Of a DNA stretch of 64,000 nt, positions 43,501 through 55,800 are shown in pieces. The notes under the pieces were generated by a model. That model was not told where the DNA came from. It saw nothing but the letters and a program-made list of their open reading frames with translations, and made no database searches. Origin of the DNA: Litoditis marina (lineage: Eukaryota; Nematoda; Chromadorea; Rhabditida; Rhabditidae); assembly GCA_964036275.1 (NCBI GenBank), contig CAXIWQ010000075.1, positions 93,066 through 157,065 of the forward strand, read 5' to 3'. The position numbers were made by a program, and so were the translations under genes. The first letter of the stretch is position 1. Each line of letters opens with the position of its first letter.

Positions 43501-46500
43501 CTGGGAGCAACATACTTGATAGCCCGTATAAATTTTTTCTGTAGCTGCAAGGCAAAGAGTCAATAACCGCGTTAATCTGTCTTTTGTGGCTGTGCGCCAC
43601 AGAATATATAGTCGTATTAGGTTTTTGTAGCTGGGAACATCAGACTTGATAGCCGTATTAACTTTTTTCTGTAGCTGCAAAGCAAAAAGTCGATAACCGC
43701 GTTAATTCGTATTTTGTGGCTGTGCGCCACAGAATAGATAGTCGTATTAGGTTTTTGTAGCTGGGAGCAACATACTTGATAGCCGTATAAACTTTGTTCT
43801 GTAGCTGCACGGCAAAGAGTCAATAACCGCGTTAATTTGTCTTTTGTGCTGTGCGCCACAGGATATAAAGTCGTATTAGGTTTTTGTAGCTGGGAGCAAC
43901 AGACTTGATAGCCGTATAAACTTTTTCTGTAGCTGCAAGGCAAAGAGTCAATAACCGCGTTAATTTGTCTTTTGTGGCTGTGCGCCACAGAATATAAAGT
44001 CGTATTAGGTTTTTGTAGCCATGAGCAACTTGATAGCCGTATTAACTGTTCTCTGTAGCTGCAAAGCAAACAGTCGATAACCGCGTTAATTCGTATTTGT
44101 GGCTGTGCGCCACAGAATAGATTGTCGTATTAGGTTTTTGTAGCTGGGAGCAACATATTTGATAGCCGTATGAACTGTTCTCTGTAGCTGCAAGGCAAAG
44201 AGTCAATAACCGCGTTGTCTTTTGTGGCTGTGCGCCACAGAATATAAAGTCCGTATTAGGTTTTTGTAGCTGGGAGCAACAGACTTGATAGCCGTATAAA
44301 CTTTTTTCTGTAGCTGCAAGGCAAAGAGATAATAACCGCGTTAATTTGTCTTTTGTGGCTGTGCGCCACAGAATATAAAGTCGTATTAGGTTTTTGTATC
44401 TGGGAGCAACATACTTGATAGCCGTATGAACTGTTCTCTGTAGCTGCAAGGCAAAGAGTCAATAACCGCGTTGTCTTTTGTGGCTGTGCGCCACAGAATA
44501 TAAAGTCGTATTAGGTTTTTGTAGCTGGGAGCAACAGACTCGATAGCCGTATAAACTTTTTTCTGTAGCTGCAAGGCAAAGAGATAATAACCGCGTTAAT
44601 TTGTCTTTTGTGGCTGTGCGCCACAGAATATAAAGTCGTATTAGGTTTTTGTAGCTGGGAGCAACAGACTTGATAGCCGTATAAACTTTTTCTGTAGCTG
44701 CACGGCAAAGAGTCAATAACCGCGTTAATTTGTCTTTTGTGGCTGTGCGCCACAGAATATAAAGTCGTATTAGGTTTTTGTAGCTGGGAGCAACAGACTT
44801 GATAGCCGTATAAACTTTTTTTCTGCAGCTGCAAGGCAAAGAGGTAATAACCGCGTTAATTTGTCTTTTGTGGCTGTGCGCCCACAGAATATAAAGTCGT
44901 ATTAGGTTTTTGTAGCCATGAGCAACAGACTTGATAGCCGTATAAACTTTTTTCTGTAGCTGCAAGGCAAAGAGTCGATAACCGCGTTAATTCGTATTTT
45001 GTGGCTGTGTGCCACAGAATAGATAGTTGTATTGGGTTTTTCTAGCTGGGAGCAACATACTTGATAGCCGTATAAATTTTTTTCTGTAGCTGCAAGGCAA
45101 AGAGTCAATAACCGCGTTAATCTGTCTTTTGTGGCTGTGCGCCACAGAAATATATAGTCGTATTAGGTTTTTGTAGCTGGGAACATCAGACTGATAGCCG
45201 TATTAACTTTTTTCTGTAGCTGCAAGGCAAAGAGTCAATAACCGCGTTGTCTTTTGTGGCTGTGCGCCACAGAATATAAAGTCGTATTAGGTTTTTGTAG
45301 CCATGAGCAACAGACTTGATAGCCGTATAAACTTTTTTCTGTAGCTGCAAGGCAAAGAGTCGATAACCGCGTTAATTCGTATTTTGTGGCTGTGTGCCAC
45401 AGAATAGATAGTTGTATTGGGTTTTCTAGCTGGGAGCAACATACTTGATAGTCGTATAAACTTTTTCTGTAGCTGCAAGGCAAAGAGTCAATACCGCGTT
45501 AAACTGTCTTTTGTGGCTGTGCGCCACAGGATATACAGTCGTATTAGGTTTTTGTAGCCATGAGCAACTTGATAGCCGTATTAACTGTTCTCTGTAGCTG
45601 CAAAGCAAACAGTCGATAACCGCGTTAATTCGTATTTTGTGGCTGTGCGCCACAGAATAGATTGTCGTATTAGGTTTTTGTAGCTGGGAGCAACATATTT
45701 GATAGCCGTATGAACTGTTCTCTGTAGCTGCAAGGCAAAGAGTCAATAACCGCGTTGTCTTTTGTGGCTGTGCGCCACAGAATATAAAGTCGTATTAGGT
45801 TTTTGTAGCTGGGAGCAACAGACTTGATAGCCGTATAAACTTTTTTCTGTAGCTGCAAGGCAAAGAGATAATAACCGCGTTAATTTGTCTTTTGTGGCTG
45901 TGCGCCACAGAATATAAAGTCGTATTAGGTTTTTGTATCTGGGAGCAACATACTTGATAGCCGTATAAACTTTTTTCTGTAGCTGCACGGCAAAGAGTCA
46001 ATAACCGCGTTAATTTGTCTTTTGTGGCTGTGCGCCACAGAATATAAAGTCGTATTAGGTTTTTGTAGCTGGGAGCAACAGACTTGATAGCCGTATAAAC
46101 TTTTTTCTGCAGCTGCAAGGCAAAGAGGTAATAACCGCGTTAATTTGTCTTTTGTGGCTGTGCGCCACAGAATATAAAGTCGTATTAGGTTTTTGTAGCC
46201 ATGAGCAACAGACTTGATAGCCGTATAAACTTTTTTCTGTAGCTGCAAGGCAAAGAGGTAATAACCGCGTTAATTTGTCTTTTGTGGCTGTGCGCCACAG
46301 AATATAAAGTCGTATTAGGTTTTTGTAGCCATGAGCAACAGACTTGATAGCCTTATATTTTTTTCTTCTGTATTTGCAAGGCAAAGAGTCAATAACCGCG
46401 TTAATTTGTCTTTTGTGGCTGTGCGCCACAGAATGTAAAATCGTATAAGGTTTTTGTAGTTGGGAGCAACAGACTTGATAGCCTTATTTTTTTTTCTTCT

Positions 46501-48650
46501 GTAACTGCAAGCCGAAGAGTCGATAACCGCGTTAATTCGTATTTCGTGGCTGTGCGTCACAGAATAGATGGTCGTATTAGGTTTTTGTAGCTGAGAGCAA
46601 CATAATTGATAGCCGTATAAACTTTTTTCTGTAGCTGCAAGGCAAAGAGGTGATAACCGCGTTAATTTGTCTTTTGTGGCTGTGTGCCACAGAATAGATA
46701 GTTGTATTGGGTTTTTCTAGCTGGGAGCAACATACTTGATAGCCGTATAAACTTTTTTCTGTAGCTGCAAGGCAAAGAGATAATAACCGCGTTAATTTGT
46801 CTTTTGTGGCTGTGCGCCACAGAATATAAAGTCGTATTAGGTTTTTGTATCTGGGAGCAACATACTTGATAGCCGTATAAACTTTTTTCTGTAGCTGCAC
46901 GGCAAAGAGTCAATAACCGCGTTAATTTGTCTTTTGTGGCTGTGCGCCACAGAATATAAAGTCGTATTAGGTTTTTGTAGCCATGAGCAACAGACTTGAT
47001 AGCCGTATAAACTTTTTTCTGTAGCTGCACGGCAAAGAGTCAATAACCGCGTTAATTTGTCTTTTGTGGCTGTGCGCCACAGAATATAAAGTCGTATTAG
47101 GTTTTTGTAGCTGGGAGCAACAGACTTGATAGCCGTATAAACTTTTTTCTGTAGCTGCACGGCAAAGAGTCAATAACCGCGTTAATTTGTCTTTTGTGGC
47201 TGTGCGCCACAGAATATAAAGTCGTATTAGGTTTTTGTAGCTGGGAGCAACAGACTTGATAGCCGTATAAACTTTTTTCTGCAGCTGCAAGGCAAAGAGG
47301 TAATAACCGCGTTAATTTGTCTTTTGTGGCTGTGCGCCACAGAATATAAAGTCGTATTAGGTTTTTGTAGCCATGAGCAACAGACTTGATAGCCGTACAA
47401 ACTTTTTTCTGTAGCTGCAAGGCAAAGAGTCGATAACCGCGTTAATTCGTATTTTGTGGCTGTGTGCCACAGAATAGATAGTTGTATTGGGTTTTTCTAG
47501 CTGGGAGCAACATACTTGATAGCCGTATAAATTTTTTTCTGTAGCTGCAAGGCAAAGAGTCAATAACCGCGTTAATCTGTCTTTTGTGGCTGTGCGCCAC
47601 AGAATATATAGTCGTATTAGGTTTTTGTAGCTGGGAACATCAGACTTGATAGCCGTATTAACTTTTTTCTGTAGCTGCAAAGCAAAAAGTCGATAACCGC
47701 GTTAATTCGTATTTTGTGGCTGTGCGCCACAGAATAGATAGTCGTATTAGGTTTTTGTAGCTGGGAGCAACATACTTGATAGCCGTATAAACTTTGTTCT
47801 GTAGCTGCACGGCAAAGAGTCAATAACCGCGTTAATTTGTCTTTTGTGGCTGTGCGCCACAGGATATAAAGTCGTATTAGGTTTTTGTAGCTGGGAGCAA
47901 CAGACTTGATAGCCGTATAAACTTTTTCTGTAGCTGCAAGGCAAAGAGTCAATAACCGCGTTAATTTGTCTTTTGTGGCTGTGCGCCACAGAATATAAAG
48001 TCGTATTAGGTTTTTGTAGCCATGAGCAACTTGATAGCCGTATTAACTGTTCTCTGTAGCTGCAAAGCAAACAGTCGATAACCGCGTTAATTCGTATTTT
48101 GTGGCTGTGCGCCACAGAATAGATTGTCGTATTAGGTTTTTGTAGCTGGGAGCAACATATTTGATAGCCGTATGAACTGTTCTCTGTAGCTGCAAGGCAA
48201 AGAGTCAATAACCGCGTTGTCTTTTGTGGCTGTGCGCCACAGAATATAAAGTCGTATTAGGTTTTTGTAGCTGGGAGCAACAGACTTGATAGCCGTATAA
48301 ACTTTTTTCTGTAGCTGCAAGGCAAAGAGATAATAACCGCGTTAATTTGTCTTTTGTGGCTGTGCGCCACAGAATATAAAGTCGTATTAGGTTTTTGTAT
48401 CTGGGAGCAACATACTTGATAGCCGTATGAACTGTTCTCTGTAGCTGCAAGGCAAAGAGTCAATAACCGCGTTGTCTTTTGTGGCTGTGCGCCACAGAAT
48501 ATAAAGTCGTATTAGGTTTTTGTAGCTGGGAGCAACAGACTCGATAGCCGTATAAACTTTTTTCTGTAGCTGCAAGGCAAAGAGATAATAACCGCGTTAA
48601 TTTGTCTTTTGTGGCTGTGCGCCACAGAATATAAAGTCGTATTAGGTTTT
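40600..48650 (+). repeat. Higher-order repeat, ~4,003-bp unit, 2 copies
   Basis: The variant order from about 40,600 to 44,600 recurs from about 44,605 to 48,650. Offsets run 4,005 bp at the start, 4,003 in the middle and 4,000-4,001 near the end, because scattered single-base indels separate the copies. Each copy holds a pair of AT-rich diverged monomers reading GATAGCCTTAT (42.35/42.48 kb; 46.37/46.49 kb). A third pair upstream (39.89/40.03 kb, offset about 2,455 bp) belongs to a partial related copy. The first copy's distal half (43.3-44.6 kb) and the start of the second copy (44.6-45.5 kb) are unusually rich in 1-bp indels. Confidence 0.75.
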
Positions 48651-51600
48651 TGTATCTGGGAGCAACATACTTGATAGCCGTATAAACTTTTTTCTGTAGC
48701 TGCACGGCAAAGAGTCAATAACCGCGTTGTCTTTTGTGGCTGTGCGCCACAGAATATAAAGTCGTATTAGGTTTTTGTAGCTGGGAGCAACAGACTTGAT
48801 AGCCGTATTAACTGTTCTCTGTAGCTGCAAAGCAAACAGTCGATAACCGCGTTAATTCGTATTTTGTGGCTGTGCGCCACAGAATAGATTGTCGTATTAG
48901 GTTTTTGTAGCTGGGAGCAACATATTTGATAGCCGTATGAACTGTTCTCTGTAGCTGCAAGGCAAAGAGTCAATAACCGCGTTGTCTTTTGTGGCTGTGC
49001 GCCACAGAATATAAAGTCGTATTAGGTTTTTGTAGCTGGGAGCAACAGACTTGATAGCCGTATAAACTTTTTTCTGTAGCTGCAAGGCAAAGAGATAATA
49101 ACCGCGTTAATTTGTCTTTTGTGGCTGTGCGCCACAGAATATAAAGTCGTATTAGGTTTTTGTATCTGGGAGCAACATACTTGATAGCCGTATAAACTTT
49201 TTTCTGTAGCTGCACGGCAAAGAGTCAATAACCGCGTTAATTTGTCTTTTGTGGCTGTGCGCCACAGAATATAAAGTCGTATTAGGTTTTTGTAGCTGGG
49301 AGCAACAGACTTGATAGCCGTATAAACTTTTTTCTGCAGCTGCAAGGCAAAGAGGTAATAACCGCGTTAATTTGTCTTTTGTGGCTGTGCGCCACAGAAT
49401 ATAAAGTCGTATTAGGTTTTTGTAGCCATGAGCAACAGACTTGATAGCCGTATAAACTTTTTTCTGTAGCTGCAAGGCAAAGAGTCGATAACCGCGTTAA
49501 TTCGTATTTTGTGGCTGTGTGCCACAGAATAGATAGTTGTATTGGGTTTTTCTAGCTGGGAGCAACATACTTGATAGCCGTATAAATTTTTTTCTGTAGC
49601 TGCAAGGCAAAGAGTCAATAACCGCGTTAATCTGTCTTTTGTGGCTGTGCGCCACAGAATATAAAGTCGTATTAGGTTTTTGTAGCTGGGAGCAACAGAC
49701 TTGATAGCCGTATAAACTTTGTTCTGTAGCTGCACGGCAAAGAGTCAATAACCGCGTTAATTTGTTTTTTGTGGCTGTGCGCCACAGGATATAAAGTCGT
49801 ATTAGGTTTTTGTAGCTGGGAGCAACAGACTTGATAGCCGTATAAACTTTTTTCTGTAGCTGCAAGGCAAAGAGGTAATAACCGCGTTGTCTTTTGTGGC
49901 TGTGCGCCACAGAATATAAAGTCGTATTAGGTTTTTGTATCTGGGAGCAACATACTTGATAGCCGTATGAACTGTTCTCTGTAGCTGCAAGGCAAAGAGT
50001 CAATAACCGCGTTGTCTTTTGTGGCTGTGCGCCACAGAATATAAAGTCGTATTAGGTTTTTGTAGCTGGGAGCAACAGACTTGATAGCCGTATAAACTTT
50101 TTTCTGCAGCTGCAAGGCAAAGAGGTAATAACCGCGTTAATTTGTCTTTTGTGGCTGTGCGCCACAGAATATAAAGTCGTATTAGGTTTTTGTAGCCATG
50201 AGCAACAGACTTGATAGCCGTATAAACTTTTTTCTGTAGCTGCAAGGCAAAGAGTCGATAACCGCGTTAATTCGTATTTTGTGGCTGTGTGCCACAGAAT
50301 AGATAGTTGTATTGGGTTTTTCTAGCTGGGAGCAACATACTTGATAGCCGTATAAATTTTTTTCTGTAGCTGCAAGGCAAAGAGTCAATAACCGCGTTAA
50401 TCTGTCTTTTGTGGCTGTGCGCCACAGAATATATAGTCGTATTAGGTTTTTGTAGCTGGGAGCAACAGACTTGATAGCCGTATGAACTTATCTCTGTAAC
50501 TGCAAGCCAACAAGTCGATAACCGCGATAATTCGTATTTTGTGGCTGTGCGCCACAGAATAGATTGTCGTATTAGGTTTTTGTAGCTGGGAGCAACAGAT
50601 TTGATAGCCGTATGAACTGTTCTCTGTAGCTGCAAGGCAAAGAGTCGATGACCGCGTTAATTCGTATTTTGTGGCTGTGCGCCACAGAATAGTATTACGT
50701 TTTTGTAGCTGGGAGCAACATACTTGATAGCCGTATAACCTTTTTTCTGTAGCTGCAAAGCAAACAGTCGATAACCGCGTTAATTCGTATTTTGTGGCTG
50801 TGCGCCACAGAATAGATTGTCGTATTAGGTTTTTGTAGCTGGGAGCAACATATTTGATAGCCGTATGAACTGTTCTCTGTAGCTGCAAGGCAAAGAGTCA
50901 ATAACCGCGTTGTCTTTTGTGGCTGTGCGCCACAGAATATAAAGTCGTATTAGGTTTTTGTAGCTGGGAGCAACAGACTTGATAGCCGTATAAACTTTTT
51001 TCTGTAGCTGCAAGGCAAAGAGATAATAACCGCGTTAATTTGTCTTTTGTGGCTGTGCGCCACAGAATATAAAGTCGTATTAGGTTTTTGTATCTGGGAG
51101 CAACATACTTGATAGCCGTATGAACTGTTCTCTGTAGCTGCAAGGCAAAGAGTCAATAACCGCGTTGTCTTTTGTGGCTGTGCGCCACAGAATATAAAGT
51201 CGTATTAGGTTTTTGTAGCTGGGAGCAACAGACTCGATAGCCGTATAAACTTTTTTCTGCAGCTGCAAGGCAAAGAGGTAATAACCGCGTTAATTTGTCT
51301 TTTGTGGCTGTGCGCCACAGAATATAAAGTCGTATTAGGTTTTTGTAGCCATGAGCAACAGACTTGATAGCCGTATAAACTTTTTTCTGTAGCTGCAAGG
51401 CAAAGAGTCGATAACCGCGTTGTCTTTTGTGGCTGTGCGCCACAGAATATAAAGTTGTATTGGGTTTTTCTAGCTGGGAGCAACATACTTGATAGCCGTA
51501 TTAACTGTTCTCTGTAGCTGCAAAGCAAACAGTCGATAACCGCGTTAATTCGTATTTTGTGGCTGTGCGCCACAGAATAGATTGTCGTATTAGGTTTTTG

Positions 51601-52849
51601 TAGCTGGGAGCAACATATTTGATAGCCGTATGAACTGTTCTCTGTAGCTGCAAGGCAAAGAGTCAATAACCGCGTTGTCTTTTGTGGCTGTGCGCCACAG
51701 AATATAAAGTCGTATTAGGTTTTTGTAGCTGGGAGCAACAGACTTGATAGCCGTATAAACTTTTTTCTGTAGCTGCAAGGCAAAGAGGTAATAACCGCGT
51801 TAATTTGTCTTTTGTGGCTGTGCGCCACAGAATATGAAGTCGTATTAGGTTTTTGTAGCCATGAGCAACAGACTTGATAGCCGTATAAACTTTTTTCTGT
51901 AGCTGCAAGGCAAAGAGTCGATAACCGCGTTAATTCGTATTTTGTGGCTGTGTGCCACAGAATAGATAGTTGTATTGGGTTTTTCTAGCTGGGAGCAACA
52001 TACTTGATAGCCGTATAAATTTTTTTCTGTAGCTGCAAGGCAAAGAGTCAATAACCGCGTTAATCTGTCTTTTGTGGCTGTGCGCCACAGAATATAAAGT
52101 CGTATTAGGTTTTTGTAGCTGGGAGCAACAGACTTGATAGCCGTATAAACTTTGTTCTGTAGCTGCACGGCAAAGAGTCAATAACCGCGTTAATTTGTTT
52201 TTTGTGGCTGTGCGCCACAGGATATAAAGTCGTATTAGGTTTTTGTAGCTGGGAGCAACAGACTTGATAGCCGTATAAACTTTTTTCTGTAGCTGCAAGG
52301 CAAAGAGGTAATAACCGCTTTAATTTGTCTTTTGTGGCTGTGCGCCACAGAATATAAAGTCGTATTAGGTTTTTGTAGCCATGAGCAACAGACTTGATAG
52401 CCGTATAAACTTTTTTCTGTAGCTGCAAGGCAAAGAGTCGATAACCGCGTTAATTCGTATTTTGTGGCTGTGTGCCACAGAATAGATAGTTGTATTGGGT
52501 TTTTCTAGCTGGGAGCAACATACTTGATAGTCGTATAAACTTTTTCTGTAGCTGCAAGGCAAAGAGTCAATAACCGCGTTAATTTGTCTTTTGTGGCCGT
52601 GCGCCACAGAATATAAAGTCGTATTAGGTTTTTGTAGCCATGAGCAACTTGATAGCCGTATTAACTGTTCTCTGTAGCTGCAAAGCAAACAGTCGATAAC
52701 CGCGTTAATTCGTATTTTGTGGCTGTGCGCCACAGAATAGATTGTCGTATTAGGTTTTTGTAGCTGGGAGCAACATATTTGATAGCCGTATGAACTGTTC
52801 TCTGTAGCTGCAAGGCAAAGAGTCAATAACCGCGTTGTCTTTTGTGGCT

Positions 52850-55800
52850 GTGCGCCACAGAATATAAAGTCGTATTAGGTTTTTGTAGCTGGGAGCAACA
52901 GACTTGATAGCCGTATAAACTTTTTTCTGTAGCTGCAAGGCAAAGAGATAATAACCGCGTTAATTTGTCTTTTGTGGCTGTGCGCCACAGAATATAAAGT
53001 CGTATTAGGTTTTTGTATCTGGGAGCAACATACTTGATAGCCGTATAAACTTTTTTCTGTAGCTGCACGGCAAAGAGTCAATAACCGCGTTAATTTGTCT
53101 TTTGTGGCTGTGCGCCACAGAATATAAAGTCGTATTAGGTTTTTGTAGCTGGGAGCAACAGACTTGATAGCCGTATAAACTTTTTTCTGCAGCTGCAAGG
53201 CAAAGAGGTAATAACCGCGTTAATTTGTCTTTTGTGGCTGTGCGCCACAGAATATAAAGTCGTATTAGGTTTTTGTAGCCATGAGCAACAGACTTGATAG
53301 CCGTATAAACTTTTTTCTGTAGCTGCAAGGCAAAGAGTCGATAACCGCGTTAATTCGTATTTTGTGGCTGTGTGCCACAGAATAGATAGTTGTATTGGGT
53401 TTTTCTAGCTGGGAGCAACATACTTGATAGCCGTATAAATTTTTTTCTGTAGCTGCAAGGCAAAGAGTCAATAACCGCGTTAATCTGTCTTTTGTGGCTG
53501 TGCGCCACAGAATATATAGTCGTATTAGGTTTTTGTAGCTGGGAGCAACAGACTTGATAGCCGTATGAACTTATCTCTGTAACTGCAAGCCAACAAGTCG
53601 ATAACCGCGATAATTCGTATTTTGTGGCTGTGCGCCACAGAATAGATTGTCGTATTAGGTTTTTGTAGCTGGGAGCAACAGATTTGATAGCCGTATGAAC
53701 TGTTCTCTGTAGCTGCAAGGCAAAGACTCGATAACCGCGTTTATTCGTATTTTGTGGCTGTGCGCCACAGAATAGATTGTCGTATTAGGTTTTCGTAGCT
53801 GGGAGCAACATATTTGATAGCCGTATGAACTGTTCTCTGTAGCTGCAAGGCAAAGAGTCGATAACCGCGTTAGTTCGTATTTTGTGGCTGTGCGCCACAG
53901 AATAGATTGTCTTATCAGGTTTTTGTAGCTGGGAACATCAGACTTGATAGCCGTATTAACTTTTTTCTGTAGCTGCAAAGCAAACAGTCGATAACCGCGT
54001 TAATTCGTATTTTGTGGCTGTGCGCCACAGAATAGATAGTCGTATTAGGTTTTTGTAGCTGGGAGCAACATACTTGATAGCCGTATAAACTTTGTTCTGT
54101 AGCTGCAAGGCAAAGAGTCAATAACCGCGTTAATTTGTCTTTTGTGGCTGTGCGCCACAGGATATAAAGTCGTATTAGGTTTTTGTAGCTGGGAGCAACA
54201 GACTTGATAGCCGTATAAACTTTTTTCTGTAGCTGCAAGGCAAAGAGGTAATAACCGCTTTAATTTGTCTTTTGTGGCTGTGCGCCACAGAATATAAAGT
54301 CGTATTAGGTTTTTGTAGCCATGAGCAACAGACTTGATAGCCGTATAAACTTTTTTTCTGTAGCTGCAAAGCAAAGAGTCGATAACCGCGTTAATTCGTA
54401 TTTTGTGGCTGTGTGCCACAGAATAGATAGTTGTATTGGGTTTTTCTAGCTGGGAGCAACATACTTGATAGTCGTATAAACTTTTTCTGTAGCTGCAAGG
54501 CAAAAAGTCAATAACCGCGTTAATTTGTCTTTTGTGGCTGTGCGCCACAGAATATAAAGTCGTATTAGGTTTTTGTAGCCATGAGCAACTTGATAGCCGT
54601 ATTAACTGTTCTCTGTAGCTGCAAAGCAAACAGTCGATAACCGCGTTAATTCGTATTTTGTGGCTGTGCGCCACAGAATAGATTGTCGTATTAGGTTTTT
54701 GTAGCTGGGAGCAACATATTTGATAGCCGTATGAACTGTTCTCGGTAGCTGCAAGACAAAGAGTCAATAACCGCGTTAATTTGTCTTTTGTGGCTGTGCG
54801 CCACAGAATATAAAGTCGTATTAGGTTTTTGTAGCTGGGAGCAACAGACTTGATAGCCGTATAAACTTTTTTCTGTAGCTGCAAGGCAAAGAGATAATAA
54901 CCGCGTTAATTTGTCTTTTGTGGCTGTGCGCCACAGAATATAAAGTCGTATCAGGTTTTTGTATCTGGGAGCAACATACTTGATAGCCGTATAAACTTTT
55001 TTCTGTAGCTGCACGGCAAAGAGTCAATAACCGCGTTAATTTGTCTTTTGTGGCTGTGCGCCACAGAATATAAAGTCGTATTAGGTTTTTGTAGCTGGGA
55101 GCAACAGACTTGATAGCCGTATAAACTTTTTTCTGTAGCTGCAAGGCAAAGAGGTAATAACCGCGTTAATTTGTCTTTTGTGGCTGTGCGCCACAGAATA
55201 TAAAGTCGTATTAGGTTTTTGTAGCCATGAGCAACAGACTTGATAGCCGTATAAACTTTTTTCTGTAGCTGCAAGGCAAAGAGTCGATAACCGCGTTAAT
55301 TCGTATTTTGTGGCTGTGTGCCACAGAATAGATAGTTGTATTGGGTTTTTCTAGCTGGGAGCAACATACTTGATAGCCGTATAAATTTTTTTCTGTAGCT
55401 GCAAGGCAAAGAGTCAATAACCGCGTTAATCTGTCTTTTGTGGCTGTGCGCCACATAATATAAAGTCGTATTAGGTTTTTGTAGCTGGGAGCAACAGACT
55501 TGATAGCCGTATAAACTTTTTTCCGTAGCTGCAAGCCAATGAGTCGATAACCGCGTTAATTTGTCTTTTGTGGCTGTGCGCCACAGAATATAAAGTCGTA
55601 TTAGGTTTTTGTAGCTGGGAGCAACAGACTTGATAGCCGTATAAACTTTTTTCTGTAGCTGCAAGGCAAAGAGATAATAACCGCGTTAATTTGTCTTTTG
55701 TGGCTGTGCGCCACAGAATATAAAGTCGTATTAGGTTTTTGTATCTGGGAGCAACATACTTGATAGCCGTATAAACTTTTTTCTGTAGCTGCACGGCAAA

